DNA of 64,000 bases from Dasypus novemcinctus. Taxonomy: Eukaryota; Chordata; Mammalia; Cingulata; Dasypodidae. The stretch spans positions 1,433,501 to 1,497,500 of the forward strand of contig NC_080698.1 of assembly GCF_030445035.2 (NCBI RefSeq), written 5' to 3'. The notes beneath the pieces are model-generated. The model saw only the letters and a program-made list of their open reading frames with translations, ran no database searches and was not told where the DNA came from. The position numbers and the translations under genes were made by a program. This document shows, one piece after another, positions 34,200 through 46,985 of the stretch. Each line of letters begins with the position of its first letter. The stretch's first letter is position 1.

Positions 34200-35263
34200 T
34201 GTGGCGGTGGGACGTTCTTTCAGGAATCCCAGAAAGGGAAGGATTCTGTTTTTGAACTAAGCCATCCCTGTGGGTGTGAGGCCTTTTGGGTGAACTTCAC
34301 CAGTGAGGCGGGACTCAGTCGAGTCCTTCCCAGGCTGATTTAAACAGAGACACAGAGACACGCCCAGGAAAAGGGAGCCGCCACATTGACCCTGCGGTGT
34401 GGGAACGAGGACTGCGGGAAGCAGATGCCGAGGGCTGAGAGGTCCCGGTGGGTGGACCCGGCAGAGCACAAAGGACCTGAGAGGCCCTGAGGGGCCGGGC
34501 CACGGAGCAGCCCACAGCTGGGCCCACGGAGCAGCCCAAGGCTGGGCCCACGGAGGAGCCCACGGAGCAGCCCACGACTGGGCCCACAGCTGGGCCCACG
34601 GAGCAGCCTACAGAGCAGCCCATGGCTGGGCCCACGGAGCAGCCCACGACTGGGCCCACAGCTGGGCCCATGGAGCAGCCCACGGCTGGGCCCACGGAGG
34701 AGCCCATGGAGCAGCCCACGACTGGGCCCACAGCTGGGCCCATGGAGCAGCCTACAGAGCAGCCCATGGCTGGGCCCACGGAACAGCCCACGACTGGGCC
34801 CACAGAACAGCCTATGGAACAGCCCATGGCCAGGCCCACGGAGCAGTCCACAACTGGGCCCACGGAACAGCCCACGGAGCAACCCACGGCTGGGCCCACA
34901 AGTGGGCTCACAGAGCAATCCATGGCTGGGGCCACGGAGCAGCCCACAGAGTAGCCCATGGCTGGGGCCACGGCTGAGCCCAGGGAGCAGCCCATGGCTG
35001 CAGACGAGCCCTGTGCCTGAGCGCCCACAGCTGAGCTCCAGGAGACGGTGTGTTCTGGAGGGGCAGGCAGGGACCTCGGCAGAGATCTGCAGCCCTCTTC
35101 GCCGTGTGGCAGGGCGCTGACCTTGGTGAGACAGTGCCTTGATGGTGCCTTGATCTGGACACTTCACGCTCTGGAGCTGTAAGCTCTAGCCCCATAAACC
35201 CCCTTTATAAAACCAGCCCGTCCCTGGTGCTTGGTGGCCGTGGCCCTCTGGCACCCTAGGACA
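34200..35263 (+). mobile_element. MaLR-like LTR (family C) carrying an internal VNTR
   Basis: The left part has TGTGGCGGTGGGACG, then GAACTAAGCCATCCCTGTGG and GTGTGAGGCC. The right part has GGTGCCTTGATCTGGACACT, CTGGAGCTGTAAGC, CCCATAAACCCCCTT, and ends CCTAGGACA. This is the order of a MaLR LTR as I remember it. Without the minisatellite (34497-35000) the LTR would be about 560 bp, a usual size. Flanking 5-mers (GGAGC, GGCGT) only partly agree. Confidence 0.65.
34497..35000. repeat. VNTR with 12-bp period and higher-order units
   Basis: Built from alternating 12-mers of the kinds TGGGCCCACGGA and GCAGCCCACGAC, grouped into longer repeats (the stretch at about 34560-34650 recurs at about 34645-34790). 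The period is a multiple of three, so several frames stay open on both strands (plus 34399-34977, plus 34622-34954, minus 34315-35028, minus 34340-35167). The peptides are simple stutters and not genes. Confidence 0.95.
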
Positions 35264-36270
35264 GGCGTCTTCAGCCTGGTGGTCTGCCCACGTGGGCAGA
35301 GCGGGCGGGAAGGGGAGTGAGTCGCAGCAAGTGGCTCAGACCCTCTGCTCCTCCTTGCGTGCTCTGGTCTCTTTGTAGGGATGGATTCCCTCTGTGTCCT
35401 CAGAATGTTCCAGCAAGAATCCTCCCATAAACTCGCAGAACTGGGAGGACGCCCGTTGAACACGGCACATTCCTTCTTTGAGAGTCGGCGCCGTGCATTT
35501 GATGGAGAGCCTTGAGCACCGGGTTGGCGTCACGCCCGCCCCTCCCACGGCAGAGCTGCACGGCGTCAGTGGAACTCACGGTGCCTCCTCTTCTGTGAAC
35601 ATTTAGCAGTGCTTTTAGGGAAGAGTTGGTCCTAACTGGGAATTACAGGTTTTGTAGAGCTGACTTTAAGTACAAGAAACAATGTCTACTATTTCAGATA
35701 CTGATAATTTTGAAGGATGGGAAATTAATGCTACATGCATAATATGTTACAATTTCATAGGTATTTCTGACATATGTCACTCTGATTTCACCTTAAATAT
35801 TTACTGTTTAAAATGGAAGCTCATGACATGTCTTAAATATTTGAGCCTTCTCCTGACACGTGAGGTGCACATATTCTTAAAAGTGAGTATAACTTATAAA
35901 AGGGGGTGAAAAATTTCGTGGTTGGTAAGCCTATAAAATGTAATGCTCTCATTCTTTCAGTCCAAGGAAAACTAGAAAGTCGCTTTCCGTGTTAGGCATT
36001 AATGACGGGCAGGCCGGGCAGCCGTCCAGAACAAGGGTTCAGGCGACTTGCTCCTCGCTGCTTCGCCCTCTTTTCCAGCTTCGCTGATACCCCAGCGTCG
36101 AGGTCGGCCCCGTGTTCCAAAGGACAGCGGGAAAAGGAGAGAGATAGTCCCTGGTGCTTCGGGTCGTCAGAAGTTGGATAAAAATAGATGAAACCCACGT
36201 CTGTCCTCATCATTTATTTCTGAGTCTAAATACTGAAATCCACCCCACTGCTCCATCTTTAAAGAGGTGA
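35264..36270. other. Mixed DNA, including an AT-rich single-copy stretch
   Basis: 35.64-35.96 kb is AT-rich, lacks recognised repeats and is bounded by GC-richer DNA. No exon could be defined. Confidence 0.3.
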
Positions 36271-39200
36271 CTTTATCGACCACCTCCTGAAAAGCGGGGC
36301 AGGGCACGCGGGCAGGGGGTTTCTCTAAGGCTGCGGCGTGGGGATGGAGGTGGTCGACGGCCGGCCGTGCCGGGCGAGGGCCACGCAGCGTGGGCGCGAC
36401 ACGGCGATCGCCCTGAGGACACGCACGCTGTGGGTTCTTGATTGCTTAAGTTTGTTAGAGGAAGGACATTTCGGGGACACTTCCTCGGTGGCGCCCGGTT
36501 CTCCCGTTTTCCCGCGGCAGGACGGGCTGACTCGGGGGACCTCTGCGGTGGGGGGGCCTCTTCCACGGTGAAGACAGAGCTGAGGGGTCCAGCAGGAGGA
36601 GGCCCACAGAGGACAAAAGAGCAAAGTGGCCCTTTGGGCCCAAGACACGTGGGAAGGAGAGAGGAGGAGGAAGGTGGGGCCGGGGCTCGGGTCCCAGCTT
36701 GCCTGTTGCTGGGGACATGGGAGGGCCCGCCCTGCGTCTCCCTGGGGTGGAGGAGAAAACCCGCCCGAAGCTCCGGGTGGGAGCGTGGGGGCTGGCCCCC
36801 TGGGGGAGCGGCGAGCTTCTCTAGCCACCTGTTGGCAGCCACACCTGTTGTGGCCCAGGAGCAGGTACGGTGGAGCCGCCGGTCAAGGCTGGACCTGTGC
36901 AGGGCATGCGGGGGCCAGGGGCCCGGGGGGAGCCCCTGGAGGAGCCCTGAGGGGGCCTGGGCCGCCGAAGCCTGAGGTCTAGAAGGCAGGCTGCTCAGGC
37001 AGGCCCTGGTGAGCGGAGGCCGTGGTGGGTCCACGGCAAAGGGCAGTGAGACGCCTGGCCCTGTAAGACCCGCAGCCATGGGAGCGAGAAAGGCTTCTGC
37101 TGCTCCCCGGGAAGGAGCGGCCCCCGGGGGGACGGTGCCTGGCCCTGCCCAGTGCAGTCTCCCTCGAGTGGTCGTTTTCTCTGCTTGCCCCTCGCGTGCT
37201 GGCGCTGACCAGGGCCTCCGCAGCGTGCCGTCCTCTCCACCACCTGCCTATCCCTGAGGCCGCACCTCCAGCCACCCACCCGTTCGGACCCTGCACGGCC
37301 AGCCCAGGGGGCGTCCAGCTGCCTCTGCAGGCGACGGCGATGCCAGGCGCCTCCCGCAGCCCAGACCCCCCTGGGGTATTGGCCCAGGCCGCCCCCCACT
37401 CCTGGAAGCCTCCCGCCCTGGGGGCTGCAGCCAGCCCCCTCCTCAGGAGCCCCTTCCGCCCCTCGTCCTTCAGGCGCTCTGTCCTGGCTCTGCTCAGCGA
37501 GGGCCAGCGGGCTCGCCCCGGCCCGGCCCCCCAGCTCTGTGGCTGGGGGCACCCGCTGAGGTTGGCCGGCAGAGCCTGCAGCTGTCACTGCCTCTGCAGT
37601 GCTGTGCTGATTACGTGTGGATTGATGCTTCCAGATAAGTTCCTGATAATCATCTGCTCTCTTTGGAAGATAATTATTCTCCTCACCTACTATTTATTGC
37701 TCTAATTCCTTTATTTTGAGAACAAGTGGAATAGTAAAGTTGAGTCCACACTGCTGATCACAGAAGTCAGGGTTAGTCGGGTGTGTTTTCATGGCCTCCC
37801 GTGGTTCAGTTCCGAACGTGATTTCCACGCTGACGTGCTAGCTCTTTCCACAAGGAGGAAACGCCCCAGACTTCGGCGGCAGAGCAGGCAACGTGTGCCC
37901 TCCTCCAGGTGAAGCTGGAGAGGAAATGCTTAGTGGGCTAAAAAGCTGTGCACTTTTTTTTTTGAGAGAGAGGCTCTCTGTGCAGGGGATCAACACACAA
38001 ACTCGAAGGGTGGGGAGCAGAGGAAAAACCCCGAAGGCCGGGAAGCTTCGCGCGGGCCTCTGCCGTGTCCAGATGGGCCAGGGAGCACAAGCAGGGACGG
38101 CAGCCGCCGCTGGTGTCCAGACAGCAGGAAAACGCCCTGGGCGCTGCCGCAGACTCTGGGCCTTTTGTTTCCTCTAAGTCCAGTCTTGGGGATAAAGCCA
38201 GAAAAACGAGTGCAGGTTGTAAACCAGGCCATCGTCTGCCAACGTGTGACGCGTGCCCCTGTGGGCAATGTCCGCGGCCCCCAGCCCCCACTGCTGACCA
38301 CGCCCGGGGCAGGGCCTGGGAAGGCACAGAGCGGAGTCGCCGCCGCCTCGTAGGGCTTTGCGCCTCGCCCAGGCTCCCGCACCCTCCGCCTGCAGACGTT
38401 TTGGGCTGGACAGTCCTTTGCTCTCCGGGGCTGCTCGGCAGTACCGCTGGCCACTGCCCGCTGCCAACCAAAAGTGTCGCCTAGCACTGCCAGCTTCCCT
38501 TGGGAGGCAGAGTGGCCCCAGGGGTCAGGGAAGAAAGTCCCGGCTCCCTCCCCGCTCCCCCCACTGCTGCCAATTCCCACCCCTCGGCCGCAGGCTCGCC
38601 GTGGGTATCCCGTAATGCCAGGGACACTCCCCCCAGGGCCTGCTGCCTCCAGATGCCGCCAGCAGCGGTGACGCGCTCCCCCGACTTTACCGTCCTTACT
38701 TCCGAAGAAAGTTCCCCCGGGATCTGGGGTAGAAAATCCAACATAAGCCCGTAAGGCTGGGGATGGTGAGTTCACCCCAGCAGTTTTAACTGCCAGGACT
38801 GTGCTCACTAGGCAGAAATAAAACCACGGTGTTGCTTCTGTTTAACGGGAGGGAGTTTTGCCGAAGCAGCATGTGCTCGGAGCCTGCAGGGGGGCCCGGG
38901 GGGGCAGTGGCTCCGCGGGAGGTGCGGGAGGAGCTGCCGGGTCTCAGGGCCGAGGATCCAGACTGCAGGAAGCGATGGGTTCACGGCACAGCGGGGCCCG
39001 GCGCTGCCCGCGGCCCTGCAGGCGGGTCCTGGTGGAACTGGCTCAGCCGAGAGCACCTGGGACAGGCCGCCCGGGGCCCAGGGGAGCCCTGTGCGTCCTC
39101 CTTCCCGTCAGCCATGAGCCAGCACCCAGCAGCAGGCGCGGGGCGATCCCGAGGACGGATCCTCTAGAGAGAGGGCCGTGCGAAGGGGTGAAGGCACCCA

Positions 39201-40248
39201 CGTCTGAGAGGCTCTGCCTGAGCGGTGGGGAGACTCGGGGGGCACAGCGAGGAAGGCGTGCCGGGGCCTAGGGGGCTCTGATGGCTCGTCAAGGCGAGGA
39301 CTTGACCTGAGGCCGTCCCCAGACACCATGGTGCCCTGGAGCTGACCCGCTCCTGGGGTGACCCTCGTGGAGGAGCGGGGCCTTCTGCTGAGGCGGGGCC
39401 CGGGGGTCCTCACCCTCCTGGCGTGCCTCCTGAAGGGGGTGGATGCGGAGAGCCAGAGCCCAGGAGCTCCCAGAGGGACCCGCGGAAGCCGGGGGGGGGG
39501 GGGGGGCGAGGCACGAGAGCCGGAGGCTGGACGCAGCGGGACCCCGAGAGCTGCCCCGCACTGAGAGCGGTGGGCCCGCAGGAGAAGGGGCCCAGCGGCC
39601 GTGGGCTGGGTCCTCGGCAGCCGGCCTTCGGGGGTGGAGTCGCCCGAGGACGCCTTGGTGTGCACCCTCCAGCCTCCACACTGAAGCTCGCCAGCCAGAA
39701 AGCAAAACAACACCCTTGCAAAAGCCACCCCACTCTGGTCTGCTGCCTTCAGCGGCTTTTAGCAAAGTCCGACAGTCCCCTAAGAGGTGGAGCGTTTTCT
39801 CTCCCGCTGTGTGTGCCTGCAGAAGGGCAGGTCAGGGCGCGCTCCGTGGGAGAGCGCCGGGCAGGGGGCTGGAGCCCTGGTAGCCCACCCTCAGGGCCCT
39901 GCACCTGCCGGGCTGGAGACGGCCCCTGGGGAGGGTGCCGGAGAGCGGGGAGCAACCACCCTTGTCTCAAGAGCCTGGCGGCAGGCGAGGGATCTGCAAG
40001 CACTGGGGATCTCGTGGGTCCTTTGCAAGGTTCTCTGACTTTTCTTGCAGGGCCCGTGGAATCGAGAGTTCCCGCAGGAGAATTTCGGAGGCCGCCCGAG
40101 GCTGCTGGTGTAGCTTCCTCCGGGTTTCCTTTGCTTCTGCAGCACCAGCCAGATGGTCTTGGCTGTGTTGGGTGAGAAGCTGAGCTGCTGAATCGAGGGC
40201 CGTCTGGGCTCCTCTCAGGCGCTCTGCCCTGCCTGCTTCTCCTACCCA
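36271..40248. other. GC-rich, largely repeat-free region without a supported gene
   Basis: About 4 kb of GC-rich DNA with moderate CpG, interrupted by an AT-rich dip at 37.6-37.8 kb. Open frames occur on both strands (minus 36273-37079, minus 37990-38808, plus 39423-40175), but they overlap each other, are rich in P/G/A/R/S and show no recognised domain. A run of 16 G sits at 39491-39506. Hidden exons are possible, but no splice unit convinced me. Confidence 0.3.
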
Positions 40249-40316
40249 CTGGCATTTATTGAGCACCTGTTATATGCTAGATAATCCTGATTACCCTGAG
40301 GATGTAAAATGACAAA
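40249..40316 (+). mobile_element. Short L2/MIR-like 3' fragment
   Basis: The word GCATTTATTGAGCACCTGTT followed by ATATGCTAGATAATCC matches the common TTTATTGAGCACCTACTATG end motif of old L2/MIR elements. Confidence 0.5.
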
Positions 40317-40322
40317 ATGGGG

Positions 40323-40755
40323 TGCGTGGTGGTTAGGCCGAAGTGTCAGCTCGACCAGGCAATGGGGCCCGGCTCTCTGGTCAAGCAAGCACTGGGCTAA
40401 TTGTCATACAAGGGCATTTCAAGGACTTGAGTCACCAGGTTGCTGATGGCATAGATGGCTGGTTACAGCCACATCAACCGAGGAGCCTGCCGTCAGCAAC
40501 CAGTGACGTCTCAGCCGATCAGCAAAGGCTTTAAAAGAAGAGTGACTTCAGCTTCCAGAGAGAGAATCCCCGTCTCTGTTCAGACCACCAGCATCCAGGG
40601 AGCTCATCGGGGCCCTCACTGGAGCCCCTGGTCTGCAGCCAGCCCTACTTGGACTTGTGTACCCCCAAGGTCGCAAGAGACAATTTCATAAAATCCCAGA
40701 CTGTTTACAGATACCCCCTGCCAGATCTGTTTCCCAGAGAGCCCTGACTAATACA
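40323..40755 (+). mobile_element. LTR, MaLR-like (family B), plus strand
   Basis: It starts TGCGTGGTGGTTAGG and ends CCCTGACTAATACA. It matches the reverse complement of 2059-2490 along its length (GGTCAAGCAAGCACTGGGC, GATGGCATAGATGGCTG, CAGAGAGCCCTGACTAATACA). The flanks TGGGG and GGGTC do not form a clear duplication. Confidence 0.75.
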
Positions 40756-41054
40756 GGGTCCCATCCCTCAAAGAATTTAAAGTATTGTAGGAGAGAAAAA
40801 ATGTTTATGAAAAGCATGAAAAAAAAAGTAAGAAGAAGACAAGTGGATGGAATCATTTACTATGGAGGTGAGAGAACTCTTCTGGAAGAGTCATGGTGGA
40901 GAAGTAAGAATAGGCTGGAGATGGGGCCTGGGAGGAGGCGGTGACACGTGTAAGTGCATTGCATACGTGCCCAGCATGGGTACTGCTGACATGTACAGGC
41001 ACAGCATGTATGCCAGGCACTGGACTATGTCTCTACATAGATGCCCCTGTTGAC
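40756..41054. other. Short unassigned stretch
   Basis: Purine-rich between 40.78 and 40.95 kb, then mixed. No feature recognised. Confidence 0.3.
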
Positions 41055-44000
41055 TTTTTTTTTAAGTAAATGCTTTATCGAGTTATAATTCATATACCAT
41101 GAAATTCACCCTCTTAAAGTGTGTGACTCAAGGGTTTATAGTCTAGTCATGTCCAATTCCAGAACCTTTGATTACTTCCCAAGAAACAGCACACCCCTGG
41201 GAAGGTTCTACCCGCTCTCTGCTCTCCCAGCCCCTCCTGAACAGTGATCTATATTTTGTTTCTATAGATGTGCCTATTTGAGACATTTCATAGAAATGGA
41301 GTTGTGCAATATGTGTCCTTTGGTTGTCTGCCTTCTTTCACTTGGCATAATGTTTTTAACATTTATACATGCCGTAGCATGTATCAGAATTTCATTCCTC
41401 TTTATGTATAATAATTCTCCACATTTTGCTGATCCGTTCACCAGTTGAATTTGGGTTGTTTGTACTGATGGACTGCTATGAATAATGCTGCTAGGAACAT
41501 TTGTATATATGTTTTTCTGAGGACATATGTTTTCAGTTCTTTTGGGTATATATCTAGGAGTAGATTTGCTAGGTCATATTGTACTCTAAGTTGAACTTTT
41601 TGAGGAATTGCAAGACTTTTCAAAGGCATCATTTTACAGGCTTATTAACAATAAACTAGGGTTCCAATTTCTCCATATCCTTGTCAACCCTTGCTATTAT
41701 CTGTCTTTTTGATTATAGCAATCTTCATGAGTGTGAAGTCATATCTCCTTGTGGTTTTGATTTACATGTCCCTAACGACTAATGATGTTGAATATCTTTT
41801 CTTGAGCTTATTGATCATTTGTATAACTTCTTGGTCTATTCAAATCCTTTGCTGATTCTTAAATTGGGTAGTTTTTTTTTTGTTGTTGTTGTTGCTATTA
41901 TTAAGTTGCAGGAATTCTTTTTATATTCTGAATATAAACCCTTCTCAGATAGATGATTTGCAAATTTATTCTCCCATTCTGGTGACCATTTCATTTCCTA
42001 GATGATGTCATTTGAAGCATATAAATTTTAAATGTTGATGAGGTCTAATTTATCTATTTTTCTCTTGCTTGTGCTTTTGGCATATTATCTAGGAAACCAT
42101 TGCCTAATCCAAGGTGAGGAAGATTTTCTCCTCCATTTCCTTTTAAGAGCTTTATAAATTTAGCTCTTACATTTAGGTTTCTGATCTGTTTTGGCTTACT
42201 TTTTGTATATGGTGTGAAGTAGGGTCCACCTTCATTCTTATGCATGTGGTTATCCACTTTATCAATCACAATTTGTTGAAAAGGCTGTTCTTTTCCCCAC
42301 TGAATTGTTTGGGCATGCTTGTTGAAAAGTCCTTGGCCATCAGTGTTAGGATTTCTTTCTGGAGTCTGAATCCTATTCCACTGATTTGTATTTCTGTCCT
42401 TATTCCAGTCTCACACTGCCTTGTCTGCTGTAGCTTTGTAGTAAGTTTTGAAATTGAGAAGAGAGAATCTTACAACTTGATTCATTTTCAACACTGTTTT
42501 GGCTATTCTTGATCTTTTATAGTTCTATATGAATTTGAGAATCAACTTGCCAATTTATGCAAAAAAGACTGCTGGGATTTTGACAGGCATTGTGTTGAAT
42601 ATGTACATCCGTTTGGAGAATATTGCCCTCTTAACAATAGTAAGTCTTCTGATCCATGAACTTGGGATGTCTTTCCATTTATTTAGGTCGTCTTTAATTT
42701 TATTCAATGATATGTTATAGTTTTCAATGTATAAGTCTTAACCTTCTTTTATTAAATTTATTCCTAAGTATATTATTCCTTTTGATGCTGTGTTAATGGA
42801 ATAGTTTTCTTAATTTCATTTTTGGATTGTTCATTGCTAATGTATAGAAATAAATTTGATTTTTGTATATTGATCTTGTACCCTGCAACCTTGCTGAAAT
42901 AGTTTAGTAGTTCTGATAGTTTTGTGTTTGTGTGTGTAAGAGTATGTGCATTCCTTAGGATTTTCTACATATAGATTGCACTTTCAGTAAACAGAGGTAG
43001 TTTTAATTCTTTTCAATCTGTTCATCTTTTATTTTGTTTTTCCTTGCCTAATTATCCTGCCTAGAACCACAAGTACAGTCTCAATGTAAGTGGTAAGAGT
43101 GACAATCTTGTTTTGTTCCTGATTTTAGGAAGAAAACAACCATTCTTTTATCATTGAGTAGCTTGTTACCTGTGTTTTTCATAAATGGCTTTAATCAGGT
43201 TGAGGAAATTTCCTTTATTCTTTAATTTTTGTGTGTTTTAATCATGGAAAGGTCTTGGATATTGTCAAAAGCTTCTTCTGCATCTAGTGAAATGAGCATT
43301 TGGTTTTTTCCTTATTCTATTAATATAGTGTATCACATTGACTTTCATATATTCAAAAAACCTTTAATTCCTGAGATAAATCCCATCGTGTCATGGTGTA
43401 TATAATTCCTTTTATATGTTGCTGTATTTGGTTTGCTAGGATTTTGTTGAGGATTTTTTGCCTCCATATTCTTGAAATAAATTATCTGTACTTTTCTTAT
43501 GTCTTTGGTTTTGGTATTAGAGTAGTATTGATCTGAAAAAAAAATGAGTTTGGAAGGTTCCCTATCTTCCATTTTTAGTACTAGTAGAACTAGTTCTTAT
43601 TAATTCTTCATTAAATGTTTGGTGGAATTCAGTAGTAAAGACAGTTGGGCCTGGCCTTTTCTTCGTGGGTAGCTTTTAGATTACTAAATTACTCCTCTTT
43701 ATTTGTCGTAAATCTATTCAGGTTTCCTGTTTCTTCTTGAGTCGGGTTTGGTAGTTTGTGTCTTCATAGGAATTTTTACATGCAATTTAGGTGATCTAAT
43801 TTATTGATGTAAAATTGTTCATCATATTCTCTTATATTCCTTTTTATTTCTGTAAGGTTGGTGTTATGGTCCCACTTTAATTTCTGGTTTTAGCTATGTG
43901 TGTCTTCTCTCTTGTTTTCTTTGCCACTCTAACTAAAGGCTTGTCTATTTTGTTGATCTTTGAGAAAAAAAACAACTGACTTACAGTTTCATTGATTTTC

Positions 44001-46985
44001 TCTATTTTTCTATTTCCTAGTTTACTTATTTATGTTCTAGTCTTCATTTTCTTCCTTTGAGTTTTGCTTGCTCTTCTGTTTCTACTTTCTTAAGGATAGA
44101 ATATTATGTTTTTGATTGAGATTTTTCTTAGTGTAGTTGGTCACAGCTATAAATTTGCTTCTAAGCACTTCTATAGCTTAAATCCATGAGTTCTGGTTTG
44201 TTGTGTTTTCATTTTCATTCATCTCAAAGTATTTCTGATTTCTTTTGTGATTGGGTATTTAGTATTAGGTTATTATATTTCCACGTATTTATAAACTTTC
44301 CAGATTGCTTTCTGTTATTTCTTTCTAAATTCATGCAGCTGTGGTTAGTGAGCATACTTTGCGTCATTTCAACACTTTTAAGTTTATTGAGGCTTGTTTA
44401 ATGACCTAACACATGGCCAACCTCAAGAATGTTCCGTGTGCACCTGAGGAGACTGTGTGTTCTGCTACTGTGTGATATGTTTATAGACATTTGTTAAGTC
44501 TAATTGATGTATAATATTGTTAAAGTCTTCTATATGCATTGATCTTTTGCCTACTTTATTATTGAAAGTTGTATGTTGAAATCTCCAACTTTTGTTACTA
44601 AATTGTCCATTTATTCCTTTAATTCTGTCAGTTTTTGCTTCATGTATTTTTGGGCTCTATTGTTAGATACATATATATTTATAATCCTTTTGTCTTCCTT
44701 GTGGACTGACCCTTTTATCATCAGAAAATGTCCTTTTTTTTCAGTAGCAAAATTTTTGCAGATTATTGCATCTTTTAATGGTAGAACCACTCTAGCACTA
44801 TTTTAAGTATTGCTTTTCTTATGGTATGTCTTTTTCCATTCTTTCATTCCATTCTTTTCATGTATCTTTGAATCAAAGTTTGTCTCAAATAGTTGTATCG
44901 TGTTTTTAAAAATCCATTCTACAAACCACTTCCTTTTGGAGTTTTTAATCTAAATTTAATATAATTATTGATAGGGAAGGACTTATGCCTGCCATTTTGC
45001 TATTTCTTTATGAGTGTCTTATGCTGTGTGTATTAGTCACCAAAGGGGTGGTGATGCAAAGTACCAGAAATCTGTTGGCTTTTATAAAGGGTATTTATTT
45101 GGGATAAAATCTTACAGGTACAAAACTCTAAAGAACCCAGCTCAAGGCTGCTTTCTCACCAAAGCCCTTTGCCACGTGTGAAGGAAGATGGCGGGCGGTC
45201 TCTGCCTGGTCTCTCCTGTTTGAGCTTCCTCTTCCTCTTGAGGCTCCGCGGTCCCAGGTTCTTCACCGTCTCAGCATAGGCTGGCACAGGGCTTGTCTCT
45301 CTGGGCTTCCTATGTATCAGCCTGGCATAGGGCTCGTTTCTTACTTGGCCTTATCAGCTGCTCAGCTGCAAACTCTCAGGCAAATGGCTTCTCTCTCTTC
45401 CCAGGGCTTTAGCTGCTTGAGCCTTCTCCTTTCTGTCACATGCCAGGACCTTAAGGACCAAGTTCTCTCCTCTTGCATGTGTCTTCTTGAGTTGAGTGTC
45501 CATTTATATCAGCCCACCAAGGAGGTGGGGATTTGCCCTGAGCCACACCCTACTGATGTGGTAGAATCAAAGCCCTAATCTTAGCAGGTAATTCAGCCAA
45601 ATCATGTCAGCTGAATCTAATGTAGTCAAAAGGTCTCACACCCAGAGGAACAGGCCAGTTTACAAGCATAATCTCTCTTTTGGCAATTCATAAATAATTT
45701 CAAACTGCCACACTGAGTTTGTTTTTTCTATATTTTTCCATTAATTTTTGTGTTAAATAGATATTTTCTAATATGCCATTTCAATATTCTTTGTTTCTTT
45801 TGCCCTATGTTTTTGAGTTACTTTCTTAGTCATTGCCCTGGGGATTAACAGTTTGTATCTTAATTTTAAACAATCTAGTCTGATTAGTACATAATTTCAA
45901 TAGTTCACGATACTTTGCTCCTATCTAGGTCTTTCCTTTAACTCTTTTGTATTGTAATTGCATAGAAAATGCATCTTTATACATTATAAACCAATTAACA
46001 TGGTTTATCATTTTTCTTTATGCAGTTGTATTTTAAATCATATAGGAAAAGAAAAGAGTTAAGAATATAAATACAAATGTGCTGTCTTTTACGTTTGCCT
46101 ATGTAGTTACCTTTACCCGTGGTCTTTATTTCTTCTTGTGAATTAAGATACTCTTTAGTGTCATCAACCTGAAGGACTTCTTTTACTATTTTCTTTAGGG
46201 TGGGTCTGATAGTGAAGAACTCCCTCAGTTTTTATTTATCTGAGTATATGTCAATTTCTCCTTCATATTTGAAAGATAGTTTTTCTAGATAGAGAATTCT
46301 TGATTGACCATCTTTTTTTATCAGAGCTTTGAATACTTCATCTCATTACGTTCTGACATCCAGGGTTTCTGATGAGAAGTTAGCTGTTAATCTTGTTGAG
46401 AATCCCTTGTAAGTGATTAATTGCTTTCTTCTTGCTGCTTTCAAGATTCCATCTTTGTCTTTTGACAATTTGACTGTGATGTTTTTCAGTATGAAATCTC
46501 CTTGAGTTTATCCTGGCTGGAGTTCCCTGAGCTGCTTGGATTTTCAAATTAATGCTTTTCTTCAAATTTGGGAAGTTTTCAGCTCTTCTCTGCCTTTCTC
46601 TTACTCCTGTTTTTCTGAGGCTCCCATTGTACATATGTTGGTGAGCCAGCTGGTGCTCCTTGGCCTCTGAGGCTCTCTTCATTTTCCTTCATTCTTTTTT
46701 CTTTCTGTTCCTCACATGGGGTAATCTAACTTGACTGGCCTTCAAGTTCACAGATTCTTTCTTCTGCCAGTTTGAATCTGCTCTTGAGCCTGTCTAGTGA
46801 TTTTTTTTTCTTTTTCAGTTCATTTCTTCTACTTTTCAACTCCAGATTTTCTATTTGGAATATTTTCACAATTTATTTCTCTATATTGGTATTCTTTATT
46901 TGATGAGACATTATTCTCATGTGTTCCTTTAATTCTTTACACATGGTTTCCTTGAGTTATTGATCATATTTCTTTCTATCTGCAA
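41055..46985 (-). mobile_element. Nearly full-length but dead L1, antisense, split by an LTR
   Basis: The left end is an antisense L1M 3' end (TTTATCGAGTTATAATTCA, ACCATGAAATTCACCCTC). To the right, ORF2 antisense words follow in unbroken L1 order: AATTTGGGTTGTTTGTACTG, CATTGCCTAATCCAAGG, GGGATTTTGACAGGCATTG, TTCTGCATCTAGTGAAATGA and ACACATGGCCAACCTCAAG. After removing the LTR at 45029-45712 it spans about 5.2 kb. On the sense (minus) strand the reading frame is broken by many stops and indels. It encodes no active reverse transcriptase. Confidence 0.85.
45029..45712 (-). mobile_element. Solo LTR, MaLR-like (family A), inserted in the L1
   Basis: On the minus strand it starts TGTGGCAGTTTGAAATTATT and ends GGTGACTAATACA. 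Flanks CTGTG (45024-45028) and CTGAG (45713-45717) differ at one base, a 5-bp target duplication. Antisense L1 sequence resumes directly on both sides, so this LTR is younger than the L1. It is homologous to 55388-55887 and 57417-57938. Confidence 0.88.

Noticed and set aside
34315-35167. Long glycine-, cysteine- and proline-rich frames on both strands
   Set aside because: By-product of a 12-bp-period VNTR. Four different frames stay open in the same place.
41055-46985. Active L1 with reverse transcriptase
   Set aside because: The sense strand has many stops and indels, the element is split by an LTR, and no long ORF2 frame remains.
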